A stretch of DNA of 64,000 nt from Ancylobacter sp. Lp-2 (GCF_020523795.1 NZ_JAJALI010000002.1:679690-743689); one strand, 5' to 3'; counted from the first letter of the stretch, positions 1-9,049 are shown. Program-made: numbers and translations. Notes: a model not told the origin generated them from the letters alone.

Positions 1-155
1 CGGCCACGTCCGGCACCGCCGCCAAACCGGCCAAGCTGGCACAGCAGACCAAGCTGAAGAATTGCGAGAAGCAGTGGAGCGCCGGCGAGAAGGGCGGCAA
101 GCTCAACGACATGACGCGCAAGGCGTTCCTGTCGAGCTGCGTCAAGGGCGCCTGA
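1..155 (+). CDS. PsiF-repeat-like secreted protein, C-terminal part
   Basis: The window opens inside a reading frame (first full codon at base 3) that ends at a TGA at 153-155. The visible 50 residues are Lys/Ala-rich and carry two cysteines about 23 residues apart, in KNCEKQW and SSCVKG, with the phrase TRKAFLSSC between them. This spacing and the RKAF-x-x-C signature resemble the PsiF repeat of small periplasmic proteins of unknown biochemical role. The N-terminus and any signal peptide lie outside the window. It could instead be an unrelated small Cys-pair protein. Confidence 0.5.
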   Translation, partial: ATSGTAAKPAKLAQQTKLKNCEKQWSAGEKGGKLNDMTRKAFLSSCVKGA

Positions 156-175
156 CGCCCGCCACCGGTATACAG

Positions 176-213
176 GACGGGAACGGCGCCCTCTCCCGCG
201 CGACGTTCCCGTC
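176..213. terminator. hairpin between convergent genes
   Basis: Perfect 10-bp inverted repeat GACGGGAACG / CGTTCCCGTC with an 18-nt loop, placed between the end of the PsiF-like gene and the end of the acetyltransferase gene. The position fits a bidirectional terminator. There is no T tract, so the call rests on structure and location only. Confidence 0.4.
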
Positions 214-260
214 GCCGCCACCATCGCCGCCGAGGCGGTCAGCCCGAGCGTGGGCCGGCC

Positions 261-782
261 TCACAGCTCCTGCTTGAAGCCGTCGAGCCGCTTCTCGAAG
301 CCGGCGCGCTCGTAGAAGCGGTGGGCATCGGTCCGCTTCTTGTGCGAGACCAGCTGCAGCGACACCGCCCCGCTCCGGCGCGCCTCGTCCTTGGCGAACG
401 CCATCATCGCCGAGCCGACGCCGAGCCCGCGCGCCTCGGGGTGCACCTGCACCGCCTCGGCGATGGCGATCAGCGTGCCGTGGCGGGTCAGCGCCCGCAT
501 CAGCATCAGCTGGAAGGTGCCGAGCACCCTCCCCTGCGCCCGCGCCACATAGAGCGTGGCGCGCGGATCGGCGGCGATGGCCTCGAAGGCCCGCTCATAG
601 TCGGGAAAATCCGCCGGGTCGGCGCTGTCGCGGGCACCGAACATCGTCTCGCGCGCGAGGATGTCGACGATGGCCCGCAGGTCCTCCCGCCGCGCCTCCT
701 CGATGATCACCGCGCCGTCAACACCCGGATCGCTCGCGGCCGCGCCGCCGACGCCGGTGTCCGCCTGCCCGCTCGTGCTCAT
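261..782 (-). CDS. GNAT-family N-acetyltransferase
   Basis: A 173-residue protein with a GNAT fold. The acetyl-CoA pyrophosphate-binding motif A is visible as VHPEARGLGVG (RGLGVG at residues 118-123), followed by a C-terminal HRFYERAGF segment typical of motif B. Such enzymes move acetyl groups from acetyl-CoA to small amines or protein N-termini; the substrate cannot be told from sequence. The first 22 residues are Gly/Ala/Asp-rich and probably disordered, so an internal start is possible. The ATG lies 15 nt after the gatB stop, so it is probably co-transcribed with gatB. Confidence 0.85.
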   Translation of the reverse strand: MSTSGQADTGVGGAAASDPGVDGAVIIEEARREDLRAIVDILARETMFGARDSADPADFPDYERAFEAIAADPRATLYVARAQGRVLGTFQLMLMRALTRHGTLIAIAEAVQVHPEARGLGVGSAMMAFAKDEARRSGAVSLQLVSHKKRTDAHRFYERAGFEKRLDGFKQEL

Positions 783-797
783 CGCCGCCCGCCGTGT

Positions 798-2291
798 TCA
801 GATGCCGAGCTTGCCCTTGAGCAGGTCGTTCACCGCCTGCGGGTTGGCCTTGCCGCCGGTCTGCTTCATCACCTGACCGACGAACCAACCGAGCATGGTC
901 GGCTTGGCGATCACCTGCGCCACCTTGTCGGGGTTGGCGGCGATGATGGCGTCGACCGCCGCCTCGATGGCGCCGGTGTCGGTCACCTGCTTCATGCCGC
1001 GCGCCTCGACGATGGCACGGGGGTCGCCGTCCTTCTCCTCGCCGATGATGATCACCAGCACGTCCTTGGCGATCTTGCCGGAGATGGTCTGGTCGGCGAT
1101 CAGGTCGACGAGGCCGGCGATCTGCGCCGGGGTGATGTGGGTGTCGGACACCGAAAGCCCGGCCGAGTTCGCGAAGGCCGAGACGTCGCCCATGATCCAG
1201 TTGGCCACCGCCTTGGCGTCGCGCTTCGCACCATTATGGGCGACGGCGGCCTCGTAATAATCGGCGGTCGCCTTCTCGGCCACCAGCACGTCGGCGTCAT
1301 AGGACGAGAGGCCGTAGTCGCTGACGAAGCGCGCCTTCTTCTCGTCCGGCAGCTCCGGCAGGTGCGCCGCGAGGTCGTCGACGAAGCCCTGCGAGAATTC
1401 CAGCGGCAGCAGGTCCGGATCAGGGAAGTAGCGGTAGTCGTGCGCCTCTTCCTTGGAGCGCATGGAACGGGTCTCGCCCCTGTTGGGGTCGAACAGCCGC
1501 GTCTCCTGGTCGATGCTGCCGCCATCCTCGATGATGCCGATCTGGCGGCGTGCCTCGACCTCGACCGCCTGGCCGATGAAGCGGATCGAGTTGACGTTCT
1601 TGATCTCGCAGCGCGTGCCGAAATCGTCTCCGGGCTTGCGCACGGAGACGTTGACGTCGGCGCGCAGATTGCCCTTCTCCATGTCGCCGTCGCAGGTGCC
1701 GAGATAGCGCAGGATGGTGCGCAGCTTGGTCACATAGGCCTTGGCTTCCTCGGAGGAGCGCAGGTCCGGCTTGGAGACGATCTCCATCAGCGCCACGCCC
1801 GAGCGGTTGAGGTCGACCAGCGACTGGGTGGGCGAGAGGTCGTGGATCGACTTGCCGGCATCCTGCTCCAGATGCAGGCGCTCGATGCCGACCTCGATCT
1901 GCCCGTCCGCCGTGTCGACCAGCACCACGCCCTCGCCGACGATCGGGCTCTTGTACTGGCTGATCTGGTAGCCCTGCGGCAGGTCCGGGTAGAAGTAGTT
2001 CTTGCGGTCAAACACCGACTTGCGGTGGATCTCGGCCTTGAGGCCCAGCCCGGTGCGCACCGCCTGCTTGACGCATTCCTCGTTGATCACCGGCAGCATG
2101 CCGGGCATCGCCGCGTCGACCAGCGAGACATGCGAGTTGGGCTCGCCGCCGAATTCGGTCGAGGCGCCGGAGAACAGCTTGGAATTGGAGGTCACCTGCG
2201 CATGGATCTCCATGCCGATGACGACTTCCCAGTCGCCGGTCGCGCCCTTGATCAGCTTCTTCGGGTCGGCAGGGCGGCTATGCATGTTCAT
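798..2291 (-). CDS. gatB: Asp-tRNA(Asn)/Glu-tRNA(Gln) amidotransferase subunit B
   Basis: GatB is the kinase/tRNA-binding subunit of the GatCAB amidotransferase, which converts misacylated Glu-tRNA(Gln) or Asp-tRNA(Asn) to the correct amide form. The N-terminus has the family signature [10 protein letters not shown] followed by SKLFSG, then [13 protein letters not shown], and the C-terminus holds the YqeY-like tail that contacts tRNA. The frame stays open upstream to 2405, but the ATG at 2291 gives 497 residues, the usual family length. The partner genes gatC and gatA lie about 5 kb away on the same strand. The acetyltransferase gene follows directly. Confidence 0.97.
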   Translation of the reverse strand: MNMHSRPADPKKLIKGATGDWEVVIGMEIHAQVTSNSKLFSGASTEFGGEPNSHVSLVDAAMPGMLPVINEECVKQAVRTGLGLKAEIHRKSVFDRKNYFYPDLPQGYQISQYKSPIVGEGVVLVDTADGQIEVGIERLHLEQDAGKSIHDLSPTQSLVDLNRSGVALMEIVSKPDLRSSEEAKAYVTKLRTILRYLGTCDGDMEKGNLRADVNVSVRKPGDDFGTRCEIKNVNSIRFIGQAVEVEARRQIGIIEDGGSIDQETRLFDPNRGETRSMRSKEEAHDYRYFPDPDLLPLEFSQGFVDDLAAHLPELPDEKKARFVSDYGLSSYDADVLVAEKATADYYEAAVAHNGAKRDAKAVANWIMGDVSAFANSAGLSVSDTHITPAQIAGLVDLIADQTISGKIAKDVLVIIIGEEKDGDPRAIVEARGMKQVTDTGAIEAAVDAIIAANPDKVAQVIAKPTMLGWFVGQVMKQTGGKANPQAVNDLLKGKLGI

Positions 2292-2391
2292 GGGTGGCCT
2301 CGTCGGGACGGCGGACTTGTGTCGAGCCTGACTACTCCCATGATAGTGTGCATGGCAACCGGAACGGCCGCCTTGCCCGCACGGCGCGGAG

Positions 2392-2955
2392 ATGGACATG
2401 AACATCCGTACCGATATACCTCTGACGAAAGAGACGTTCCTGCGCTGGGTCGAGACGCAGGAAGGTCGCTACGAATTCGTCGAGGGCAAGATCATGATGA
2501 TGACGGGTGCCTCTTGGGGCCATGTGGAGATTGCCGGGAACCTCCAGACCTTGCTGCGGTCCGGGCTCGACCGCTTGCGCTTTGCCGTAGGTCAGTCGGA
2601 TTTCGCCGTGGAAACAGCCCGCGGCCTTCGCTACCCGGATGTCTTCGTGCAGGCCGCTGGCATCGATCGCCGGGCCTATGTCGCGACCGCCCCCATCCTG
2701 CTCGCCGAGATCCTCTCGCCCTCCTCGCTGGAGACCGATCTGCGTCAGAAGGTCGAGGAATACACCGCCCTGCCCTCGCTCTCCGCCTATGTCGTCCTGG
2801 CGCAGGACGAGCCGCGGCTCTGGCTGTGGCAGCGCGGCGCGGACGGCGCCTTCCCGCACGCCCCCGAGATGATCGAGGGCACGGATGCCGCGCTGCCGCT
2901 CCCCGCGCTCGGCGTCACCCTGAAGCTGGCGGCGATCTATGAAGGCGTGGGCTGA
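2392..2955 (+). CDS. Uma2-family (DUF820) endonuclease-like protein
   Basis: A 187-residue protein of the Uma2/DUF820 family, which has a PD-(D/E)xK nuclease fold but mostly no known physiological role. The expected active-site pattern is visible: D83 in RYPDVFV, E106 in [10 protein letters not shown] and K120 in the following DLRQK helix. It is transcribed divergently from gatB. A second in-frame ATG lies two codons downstream (2398). Such genes are often scattered as isolated copies; here a GFA-family gene follows after 34 nt, possibly as a small operon. No DNA target can be inferred. Confidence 0.85.
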   Translation: MDMNIRTDIPLTKETFLRWVETQEGRYEFVEGKIMMMTGASWGHVEIAGNLQTLLRSGLDRLRFAVGQSDFAVETARGLRYPDVFVQAAGIDRRAYVATAPILLAEILSPSSLETDLRQKVEEYTALPSLSAYVVLAQDEPRLWLWQRGADGAFPHAPEMIEGTDAALPLPALGVTLKLAAIYEGVG

Positions 2956-2989
2956 GCCCGGTTTTCCGGGCGCGGAGCGAGGGCGAAGC

Positions 2990-3394
2990 ATGGCGTTGAA
3001 GGGAAGCTGCCTGTGCGGCGGCGTGCGCTACGAGATCGACCGGCTGGACGGGCCGGTCTCCCATTGCCATTGCCACACCTGCCGCAAGGCGCATGCCAGC
3101 GCCTTCGTCACCACGGCGGGGGTGGAGCGCGCGCATTTCCGCTGGACCGCCGGCGAGGAACTCCTGCGCAGCTTCGAATCCTCGTCCGGCAAGCAGCGCC
3201 ATTTCTGTTCCGGCTGCGGCACCCATCTGGTGGCCGAGCGCGCCGGGCAGGCCGTCCTCATCCTGCGGGTCGCCACGCTCGACGACGACCCGGCGGCGCG
3301 CCCGTCCTTCCACATCTGGACCAGGCACGACGTGCCCTGGCTTGCCGAGGAGGACGAGGCGCCGCGCTACCCGGAATGGCAGCCCGGCCGCTGA
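2990..3394 (+). CDS. GFA-family (CENP-V/Mss4-like) zinc protein
   Basis: A 134-residue protein with the cysteine pattern of the glutathione-dependent formaldehyde-activating (GFA) family: C7-x-C9, C26-x-C28-x2-C31 and C73-x2-C76, which bind structural and catalytic zinc in Mss4-like folds. Family members are annotated as S-(hydroxymethyl)glutathione synthases, but most have no proven activity. The frame is open from 2939, overlapping the Uma2 gene; I chose the ATG at 2990 because SCLCGGVRY then sits at the N-terminus as in relatives. It probably acts in the cytoplasm, as no signal peptide is present. Confidence 0.85.
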   Translation: MALKGSCLCGGVRYEIDRLDGPVSHCHCHTCRKAHASAFVTTAGVERAHFRWTAGEELLRSFESSSGKQRHFCSGCGTHLVAERAGQAVLILRVATLDDDPAARPSFHIWTRHDVPWLAEEDEAPRYPEWQPGR

Positions 3395-3600
3395 CGCCGC
3401 GCGAATAACCTTGGGTCACTTGCTCGCCACCACACCCGCCGGCTATCATCCCCTCCGGCTGGTGCGGCCGGCCGCTCGCGTCCCGTCCGGGGCATGGTGA
3501 ACGCACCGATTGACGACCTGTCGACATCCTCCGTCACCCGGCGGTGCCGTCAGCAAGGCGAGCCCTGACACCACGCATCGCCGCAGACGCAGGATCGACC

Positions 3601-4173
3601 ATGTCCGCTCCGTCCGTTCTCCACACACGCCTGGAATCCCTCGCCGACGCCAAGTTCCTGGCGAAGGCGCTGCGCACCGCCCTTGCCGCGCGCGGCATCG
3701 ATATCCCCCATGGCCACGCGCTCGATCTGGTCGCCACCCAGTTCGGCGCGCGCGACTGGAACGTGCTCGCCGCGCAGGTGCCGGAGGAGCGCGCCGCCGG
3801 CCCGCTCTCGTTCCGCACCACCGCGCCCATCATGCGCATCTTCGACGAGCCGAAGGCGCTCGACTTCTATGTCGGCTTCCTCGGCTTCACGCTGGATTGG
3901 GAGCACCGCTTCGCGCCCGGCCTGCCGCTCTATGCGCAGGTGTCGCGCGCCGGGCTGGTGCTGCACCTGTCCGGCCACCACGGCGATTCCACGCCCGGCT
4001 CCACCGTCTTCGTCGCGATGGAGGGCATCTCCGCCTACAACGCCGAGCTGCTGGCCAAGGAGAACCCGAACATGCGACCGGGCGTCGAGACCCTGCCATG
4101 GGGCCGGCAGATGGAGGTCATCGACCCGTTCGGCAACCGCATCCGCTTCTGTGAGCAGCGCGGCGGCGGCTGA
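3601..4173 (+). CDS. glyoxalase/bleomycin-resistance superfamily protein with Glyoxalase_8-type N-terminus
   Basis: This is a 190-residue, two-part protein. Residues about 10-60 form a helical segment ending QFGARDWNVLAA, like the N-terminal module (Glyoxalase_8 type) of some vicinal-oxygen-chelate proteins. Residues about 75-185 form one glyoxalase/dioxygenase fold with LDFYVGFLGF and IDPFGNRIRF. The family includes lyases, dioxygenases and drug-binding resistance proteins; no specific substrate is indicated. The frame is open from 3544, but the ATG at 3601 gives the usual N-terminus. The roughly 200 bp before it show no other gene. Confidence 0.8.
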   Translation: MSAPSVLHTRLESLADAKFLAKALRTALAARGIDIPHGHALDLVATQFGARDWNVLAAQVPEERAAGPLSFRTTAPIMRIFDEPKALDFYVGFLGFTLDWEHRFAPGLPLYAQVSRAGLVLHLSGHHGDSTPGSTVFVAMEGISAYNAELLAKENPNMRPGVETLPWGRQMEVIDPFGNRIRFCEQRGGG

Positions 4174-4203
4174 TCCGGCGCGGCGTCCCCGCCCCTCACG
4201 GCC

Positions 4204-4770
4204 TCACTGCACCGAGATCAGCGCATAGGGGCATTGCAGGGTCGGGGAATCCGCGCCTTCGCGCCAGCACACCACATTGTGGCTGAGATCGACGATCAGC
4301 TGGGTCGGGTCTTCCTCGCCATTCGCGCCGGGCCGGCGCACGAACAGCATGCGGTCCGGCTCGATGGTGCGGACGAGGTGGTAGTACTCGGCATTGCCGT
4401 CCGGCCGCTCCTGGAACTCGCGCCACACCTTGTCGCCGAGATTGATCACGCTGGCGTCGAGCAGGCGCATCGTCTTGGTCTGCTCGTTGTAATAGGGCGT
4501 CTTGAACTGGATCAGCCGGGCGTCGGCCAGCGCCAGCGGCCGCTTGGCGCCGGTATAGAGCGCCACCACGGCGAGGCTCATCGTGCCCAGCATGAACAGC
4601 GCGAAGGTGAGGAAGCCGATCCAGGGATGGCTGCTCTGGGTGCGGGCGAGATAGATCACCCCGCCGCAGCCGATGATGATGCACACCAGCGCGACGATGC
4701 CGAGCCCGGTCTCGCTAGCGGCCCGGATGATCGCCGGGCCGTTCTGGAACAGTGCGTTCAACCACTCCAT
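4204..4770 (-). CDS. small membrane protein of unknown function
   Basis: A 188-residue protein that I do not recognise. After a short amphipathic N-terminus it has two hydrophobic segments (about residues 20-42 and 50-72), then a soluble domain of about 110 residues with mixed beta-strand character and two cysteines near the C-terminus. The open frame extends to 4887, but the ATG at 4770 is preceded by a strong GGGGGAGG ribosome-binding site, and the upstream extension is Arg-rich and implausible. The soluble part probably faces one side of the inner membrane. It stands alone between convergent and divergent neighbours. Confidence 0.65.
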   Translation of the reverse strand: MEWLNALFQNGPAIIRAASETGLGIVALVCIIIGCGGVIYLARTQSSHPWIGFLTFALFMLGTMSLAVVALYTGAKRPLALADARLIQFKTPYYNEQTKTMRLLDASVINLGDKVWREFQERPDGNAEYYHLVRTIEPDRMLFVRRPGANGEEDPTQLIVDLSHNVVCWREGADSPTLQCPYALISVQ

Positions 4771-4941
4771 GCCACGCCTCCCCCTTCGGCACGGCACGGC
4801 GCGCCCCCCGCGCGCCATGGGTCTGGGCGGGAGAGTGCGCCGGAATGCGCGGCGGCGCAACGGTTTCAATGTCTTGCGGCAGATCAAGGCCGGCGGGGAC
4901 GGCCTGCGTCAGGCTGCCCGGCGCAGATGAGGAGGCGACAG

Positions 4942-5208
4942 ATGCGCATCGACACCATCGACGAACGGCTCGCTTTGTTCCGGCACATGGCCGGCCATAT
5001 GGGCCTGCACGAGCTCGATCCGGCGGCGATTCCGCTCGGCGAGCTGCGGGCCGGCGCCCAGCGTTGCCTCGGCTGCCGCACCGGCGAGGCCTGCCGCGAC
5101 TTCCTCGCCCGCGAGCCGGAGAACGCGCCGCCGCCGGAGTTCTGCCGCAACGCCGATACGTTCCGCCGCTGGGTCGAGGCCGCGATCGAGGGCGCCCCCT
5201 CGCGTTGA
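4942..5208 (+). CDS. DUF6455-family small cysteine protein
   Basis: An 88-residue protein with the pattern of the DUF6455 family: an N-terminal helix (LFRHMAGHMGL), a central CLGCRTGEACRDFL cluster of three cysteines and a fourth cysteine in PEFCRNADTF. The cysteines may bind a metal or form disulfides; the function is unknown. The ATG at 4942 follows GAGGAGGCGAC, a good ribosome-binding site, and gives the family's usual short length, whereas longer upstream frames overlap the divergent membrane-protein promoter. Its stop lies 8 bp from the convergent EamA gene. Confidence 0.75.
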   Translation: MRIDTIDERLALFRHMAGHMGLHELDPAAIPLGELRAGAQRCLGCRTGEACRDFLAREPENAPPPEFCRNADTFRRWVEAAIEGAPSR

Positions 5209-5215
5209 TCCGCGC

Positions 5216-6148
5216 TCAGCGCAGGCTGATCAGCGCCGTGCCGAGGATCGCCACCATGGCGCCGATCCAGGCGGCGGGCGACGGCGCGACGCGGGTGCGC
5301 AGCCACACCATCGGCAGGATCGCCACCGGCGCCATCGAGGACAGCGTCGAGACCACGCCGACATCGCCGCCGGCCAGCGCCGCCATCAGGAGCGCCATAC
5401 CGAGCACGGTGCCGAAGAAGGCCGACGTCACCGCCGTGGCGACGTTGCGCGCGGTGGCGGGAGCGGTGTCGCGCCGCGCGAAGGGAAACGCCATCAGCGC
5501 CAGGAAGAACGCCGCCGCGAGGCCGGAGCGCACCGCCATCGCCGCGAACGGCTCCACCCCCGCCGCCATGGCCGGGCGGGCGAACAGATTGCCCAGCGCC
5601 TGGCCCATCGCCGTCACCACGCCGAGCCCGATGCCGGCCCAGCCCGGCCCGGCTCCCCAGCGGGCCTTCGGACGCGGCGCGCCTTCCGGCGCCGGCACCA
5701 CGAGGCTTTCGGCCTTCGTCCCCCGTCCGCGCGGCTGCCCGACCGCCAGCGCCACCCCGGCCAGCACCAGCGCGACGCCGAGCCCCTGCCGGGCGGTGAT
5801 CGTCTCGCCGAAGACGAGATAGCCGAGCGCCAGCGCGAAGGGCGAGGTGAGCGCGAACAGCAGCGCGGTGACGCGCGGCCCGGCGGTGTAGATGGCGGCG
5901 AAATAGGTGGTGCTGGCGATGACGATGCCGAACAGGCCGGAAGCCGCCAGCTGCATCAGCTGGGTGCCGCCGAGGCTGCTCCAGCCGCCGAGCGCGGTGG
6001 CGACGGCCGCGTTCATCAGGAAGGCGGCGCTCATCTGCCAGCGGGTGAGGCGGAACAGGCCGACGCGCCCGTTCAGCTCGCTGATGAACATGGCGCTCAG
6101 CGCGATGCAGCTAGCCGCGCCGACGGCCATGAGTTCGGAGAGGAACAC
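5216..6148 (-). CDS. EamA/DMT-superfamily transporter
   Basis: A 310-residue inner-membrane protein with about ten hydrophobic helices arranged as two EamA repeats. A charged linker around the middle (GRGTKAES, then a Pro/Arg stretch) separates the halves. Drug/metabolite transporters of this type usually export amino acids or small metabolites; no substrate signature is visible. It is a single gene. Its start is followed upstream by a repeat-rich gene-free stretch of 600 bp. The ATG at 6148 gives an N-terminus that enters the first membrane helix at once, as in relatives. Confidence 0.85.
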   Translation of the reverse strand: MFLSELMAVGAASCIALSAMFISELNGRVGLFRLTRWQMSAAFLMNAAVATALGGWSSLGGTQLMQLAASGLFGIVIASTTYFAAIYTAGPRVTALLFALTSPFALALGYLVFGETITARQGLGVALVLAGVALAVGQPRGRGTKAESLVVPAPEGAPRPKARWGAGPGWAGIGLGVVTAMGQALGNLFARPAMAAGVEPFAAMAVRSGLAAAFFLALMAFPFARRDTAPATARNVATAVTSAFFGTVLGMALLMAALAGGDVGVVSTLSSMAPVAILPMVWLRTRVAPSPAAWIGAMVAILGTALISLR

Positions 6149-6369
6149 GGATCAAGGTCCTCGGCGGCCCGCCGCCGTTCGGAAGCCCGCCGACCGGAGG
6201 GAGCCGGCTGCGGTCACGCACGATGCGGCATGCTCAAAGCATGGCGACGCCGCCAAGACCATTAGACCTTTACCAGTCGACCTTCGCGGCAGATCTCCGC
6301 GCGGCAGATCCTCGCGCCCGACCGGCTGAGGGGCATCCGATCCAGCGATGACCGGAGGAGCGACCCGCC

Positions 6370-6456
6370 CCCTCTCCCCACGCAGAACTCGGCTGTTGCC
6401 GGGTTCTGTGGGAGGCAGAATCAAAGCCGGGCATTTCCGACTTTGACGGGAGAGGG
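6370..6456. repeat. compound intergenic palindromic element
   Basis: The outer arms CCCTCTCCC (6370-6378) and GGGAGAGGG (6448-6456) enclose two further hairpins. One has a 13-bp stem with two G-T pairs (6381-6393 with 6398-6410, loop TGTT). The second pairs CAAAG (6422-6426) with CTTTG (6441-6445). The right flank continues as TTGGGGTGAGGGG. The layout is that of a mobile-looking intergenic repeat similar to short palindromic elements common in alphaproteobacteria. It lies in the 615-bp gene-free stretch 6149-6763; the first 220 bp of that stretch show nothing recognisable. Confidence 0.6.
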
Positions 6457-6533
6457 TTGGGGTGAGGGGTCTTCGACGCTTCCCGATCGCGCCTCCCCTC
6501 GCCCACCCGCCGCGCGGCCACCTCTCCGCCGAA

Positions 6534-6716
6534 GCCGGATGTTTCCGACCCCGGCCCTGCCGCGACCGAACACAGCAATAGCCGGGTTCGGGTGGCCGGA
6601 TGTTTCCGACTTCGGCCCTGCCCGAACCGAACGCGGCAACCGCCGGATTCAAACGACCAGACGTTTCCGCCCTCGGCCCCGCCGGAACCGAACGCGGCAA
6701 CCGCCGCGTTCGGTTC
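6534..6716. repeat. three tandem copies of a 61-bp hairpin-bearing unit
   Basis: Units begin at 6534, 6595 and 6656, exactly 61 bp apart. Each starts with a version of GCCGGATGTTTCCGAC and then carries a core resembling CCGAACGCGGCAACCGCC that can fold on itself. The first spacer motif also appears as GCCGGGCATTTCCGAC at 6426-6441 inside the neighbouring compound element, so the four share ancestry. The copies differ by substitutions, which argues for an old duplication. Spurious open frames cross the region but none has a plausible start or composition. Confidence 0.7.
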
Positions 6717-6723
6717 CGGCGGG
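6678..6723 (-). terminator. perfect 20-bp stem-loop downstream of chorismate mutase
   Basis: Arms 6678-6697 and 6704-6723 are perfectly complementary over 20 bp with a 6-nt loop CAACCG. It begins about 40 bp beyond the stop of the chorismate mutase gene on the reverse strand. It is formed by the last tandem repeat unit plus its inverted extension. There is no T tract, so it may be a terminator, an mRNA 3'-end stabiliser, or simply the best preserved member of the repeat family. Confidence 0.5.
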
Positions 6724-6763
6724 AAGAGCGCCGCCGAGAGCAACCCCTGCCCCGCCGCCCGCG

Positions 6764-7060
6764 TTAGCCGAGCCGCTCGTTCTCGTAGTCGACCACCCAC
6801 TGGATCAGCACCCGCCACAGCTTCTCGGCGAGTTCGGGCGGCACGCCCTTGGTCTCGGCGCTGGCGGTCACCTTCTCCACCACGTCCTCAACCCGCTCGG
6901 GCAGCAGCGCCGCGAGCCCCTCGGCCCGCTTCACCGCGATGACGTGCTTGACCACCTCGAAGCGCCTGGCGAGCAGCTCCACCATCTGCGCGTCGAGGGC
7001 GTCGATCTCCGCCCGGAAGGGCGCGAGGGCACTCTCGTTCTCGGGGAGCAGGCGCGCCAT
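6764..7060 (-). CDS. chorismate mutase, AroQ type
   Basis: A 98-residue all-helical protein of the AroQ class II fold. The phrase FRAEIDALDAQMVELLARR matches the first helix, with the active-site arginines expected near residues 16 and 33, followed by a lysine in VIAVKRAEG. It converts chorismate to prephenate for Phe/Tyr synthesis. Its ATG shares one base with the gatA stop (TGATG), implying translational coupling; a GTG three codons earlier is the alternative start. It is monofunctional, with no prephenate dehydratase or DAHP synthase domain attached. No signal peptide is present, so it is cytoplasmic. Confidence 0.88.
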   Translation of the reverse strand: MARLLPENESALAPFRAEIDALDAQMVELLARRFEVVKHVIAVKRAEGLAALLPERVEDVVEKVTASAETKGVPPELAEKLWRVLIQWVVDYENERLG

Positions 7061-8541
7061 CACCGCCACCAGTCTTCCGGGCAGGGGAAGCGGCCGGCGG
7101 CCTCCTCGATCACCTGGCCGAGCGAGAACAGCGCCTCCTCGCCGAACGGCCGGCCGATCAGCTGCAGCCCGAGCGGCAGCCCCTCGCCCGACAGCCCGGC
7201 CGGCACCGCGATGCCCGGCAGGCCGGCCATGTTCAGCGTCACGGTGAACACGTCCTGCAGGTACATCTCCACCGGGTCGGCACCGGACTTCTCGCCGATG
7301 CCGAAGGCCGGCGACGGGGTGGCCGGGGCCAGCACCGCGTCGACGCCGGCGGCGAAGGCGTTCTCGAAGTCGCGCTTGATCAGCGTGCGCACCTTCTGCG
7401 CCCGCACGTAATAGGCGTCGTAATAGCCGGCGGAGAGCACATAGGTGCCGATCATGATGCGCCGGCGGACCTCGGCGCCGAAGCCGCTGGCGCGGGTCTT
7501 CTCGTACATCTCGATGATGTCGCGGCCGGGCACCCGCTCGCCATAGCGCACGCCGTCATAGCGGGCGAGGTTGGAGGAGGCCTCGGCCAGCGCGACGATG
7601 TAATAGGCCGGCAGCGCGTATTTGCTGTGCGGCAGGCTGATCTCGACCACCTCGGCGCCGGCGTCGCGCAGCCATTGCGCGCCCTCGTCCCACAGGGCGG
7701 CGATCTCGTCCGACATGCCGTCGACGCGATACTCCCTGGGGATGCCGATGCGCATGCCCTTCACCGAGGCGCCGACCGCCTGCTGATAATCCGGCACCGG
7801 CAGCTTGGCCGAGGTCGAATCCTTCGGGTCGTGGCCGGCCATGGAGCGCAGCAGCAGCGCCGCGTCGTTCACCGAGCGGGCGATCGGCCCGGCCTGGTCG
7901 AGCGAGGAGGCATAGGCGATGATGCCCCAGCGCGAGCAGCGGCCATAGGTCGGCTTGATGCCAACCGTGCCGGTGAACGCCGCCGGCTGGCGGATCGAGC
8001 CGCCGGTGTCGGTGCCGGCCGCGCCGGCGCACAGATGCGCCGCCACCGCCGCCGCCGAGCCGCCGGAGGAGCCGCCCGGCACCAGCGGCTGGGACGAGCC
8101 CTCGCGCCGCCAGGGGTTCACCGTGGCGCCGAAGGCGCTGGTCTCGGTGGACGAGCCCATGGCGAACTCGTCCTGGTTCAGCTTGCCGAGCATCACCGCG
8201 CCGTCGCGCCACAGATTGGCGGTGACGGTGGATTCGTACTGCGGCACGAAGTGCTTGAGGATGTTGGAGCCAGCGGTGGTGCGCACGCCGTCCACCGCGT
8301 AATTGTCCTTCACGCCGAGCGGGATACCCTCCAACGGTCCCGCCTCGCCGCTGGCGAGGCGCGCGTCGCTGGCCTTGGCCATGTCGAGCGCCTTTTCCGG
8401 CGTGGTCAGCACGAAGGCGTTGAGGTCGCCGGCCGGCTCGATGGCATCGAGATAGGCCTGGGTCAGCTCGGTGGCGGAGAAATGGCCCTGCGCCAGCCCT
8501 TCGCGGGCGGCGGTGAGGGTGAGACGGGTCAGTTCGCTCAT
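7060..8541 (-). CDS. gatA: Asp-tRNA(Asn)/Glu-tRNA(Gln) amidotransferase subunit A
   Basis: GatA is the glutaminase subunit of GatCAB. It has the amidase-signature triad: K78 in GVKDN, S158 in PGGSSGGS and nucleophile S182 in [10 protein letters not shown]; the spacing of the two serines matches GatA rather than other amidases. The length is 493 residues from the ATG at 8541, which starts 5 nt after the gatC stop. A GTG at 8550 overlapping that stop is a possible alternative. The ammonia released from glutamine is channelled to GatB, encoded about 5 kb away. The gene lies between gatC and chorismate mutase in one reverse-strand operon. Confidence 0.97.
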   Translation of the reverse strand: MSELTRLTLTAAREGLAQGHFSATELTQAYLDAIEPAGDLNAFVLTTPEKALDMAKASDARLASGEAGPLEGIPLGVKDNYAVDGVRTTAGSNILKHFVPQYESTVTANLWRDGAVMLGKLNQDEFAMGSSTETSAFGATVNPWRREGSSQPLVPGGSSGGSAAAVAAHLCAGAAGTDTGGSIRQPAAFTGTVGIKPTYGRCSRWGIIAYASSLDQAGPIARSVNDAALLLRSMAGHDPKDSTSAKLPVPDYQQAVGASVKGMRIGIPREYRVDGMSDEIAALWDEGAQWLRDAGAEVVEISLPHSKYALPAYYIVALAEASSNLARYDGVRYGERVPGRDIIEMYEKTRASGFGAEVRRRIMIGTYVLSAGYYDAYYVRAQKVRTLIKRDFENAFAAGVDAVLAPATPSPAFGIGEKSGADPVEMYLQDVFTVTLNMAGLPGIAVPAGLSGEGLPLGLQLIGRPFGEEALFSLGQVIEEAAGRFPCPEDWWR

Positions 8542-8546
8542 GGGGC

Positions 8547-8834
8547 TCACTCCACCACCTTGGGCACGGCGAAGAAGCCGTCCTCGGTCACCGGGGCGTT
8601 GGCGAGCACCCGCTCGGGATAGAACCCGTCGGTCACCACGTCCGCGCGCAGCGGCAGCGTCATCGGGGTGACGCTGGTCATCGGCTCGACGCCGGTGACG
8701 TCGACCTCGGCCAGCTCGTCCACGAAGGCCAGGATAGCGTTGAGCTCGCCCTGGAGATGGACCACTTCTTCCTCGGTGACGGCGATGCGCGCGAGATGCG
8801 CGACCCGCCGGACCGTCGCCTGATCGACCGACAT
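8547..8834 (-). CDS. gatC: Asp-tRNA(Asn)/Glu-tRNA(Gln) amidotransferase subunit C
   Basis: GatC is the small belt-like subunit that holds GatA and GatB together. The 95-residue product starts [17 protein letters not shown], the standard family N-terminus, and contains [13 protein letters not shown] and LRADVV near the middle, as expected. An upstream extension of the frame to 8999 is rejected because the ATG at 8834 gives the usual length. It is the first gene of the gatC-gatA-chorismate mutase operon, so the promoter should lie between 8835 and about 8960. Confidence 0.95.
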   Translation of the reverse strand: MSVDQATVRRVAHLARIAVTEEEVVHLQGELNAILAFVDELAEVDVTGVEPMTSVTPMTLPLRADVVTDGFYPERVLANAPVTEDGFFAVPKVVE

Positions 8835-8869
8835 GAGATTACCCGACACGACATGAATTGCTGCCGCGC

Positions 8870-8899
8870 CGTATAGCAGGCCGGCGGCGCGTCCCGCAA
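8870..8899 (-). promoter_or_regulatory. candidate gatCA promoter
   Basis: On the reverse strand TTGCGG and TATACG are separated by 18 bp, about 36 bp upstream of the gatC ATG. This is a moderate match to a sigma-70-type promoter and the best pair in this GC-rich stretch. The rest of the gene-free stretch 8835-9173 holds two hairpins, listed separately. Confidence 0.35.
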
Positions 8900-9008
8900 C
8901 GCGCCACCGGCCCTTCCCCCGCACTCCGGCGCCGCAATCCTGTTCCCGGGCGGGAAAGGAGTGAGGCGCGGCAACGGGCGACAGAAACCCGCCGGACAAA
9001 TCCCGCCC

Positions 9009-9049
9009 GTGGGAGACCGCCTGCGGGCGGCTCCCGGGCGGTCTCCCAC
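9009..9049. repeat. 13-bp inverted repeat
   Basis: GTGGGAGACCGCC (9009-9021) and GGCGGTCTCCCAC (9037-9049) are perfect inverted copies around a 15-nt loop. The element lies between the promoter side of gatC and the 3' end of the small secreted-protein gene at 9174. It may terminate reverse-strand transcripts or be a REP-like element. Confidence 0.5.

Noticed and set aside
321..2942. An 873-codon open frame on the forward strand opposite gatB.
   Set aside because: It is the antisense of gatB, full of His/Arg/Asp-rich low-quality sequence caused by high GC, with no domain; gatB is certain.
6152..6818. Several open frames of 120-180 codons across the repeat region.
   Set aside because: They consist of translated tandem repeats and hairpins, with no start signal and no recognisable protein.
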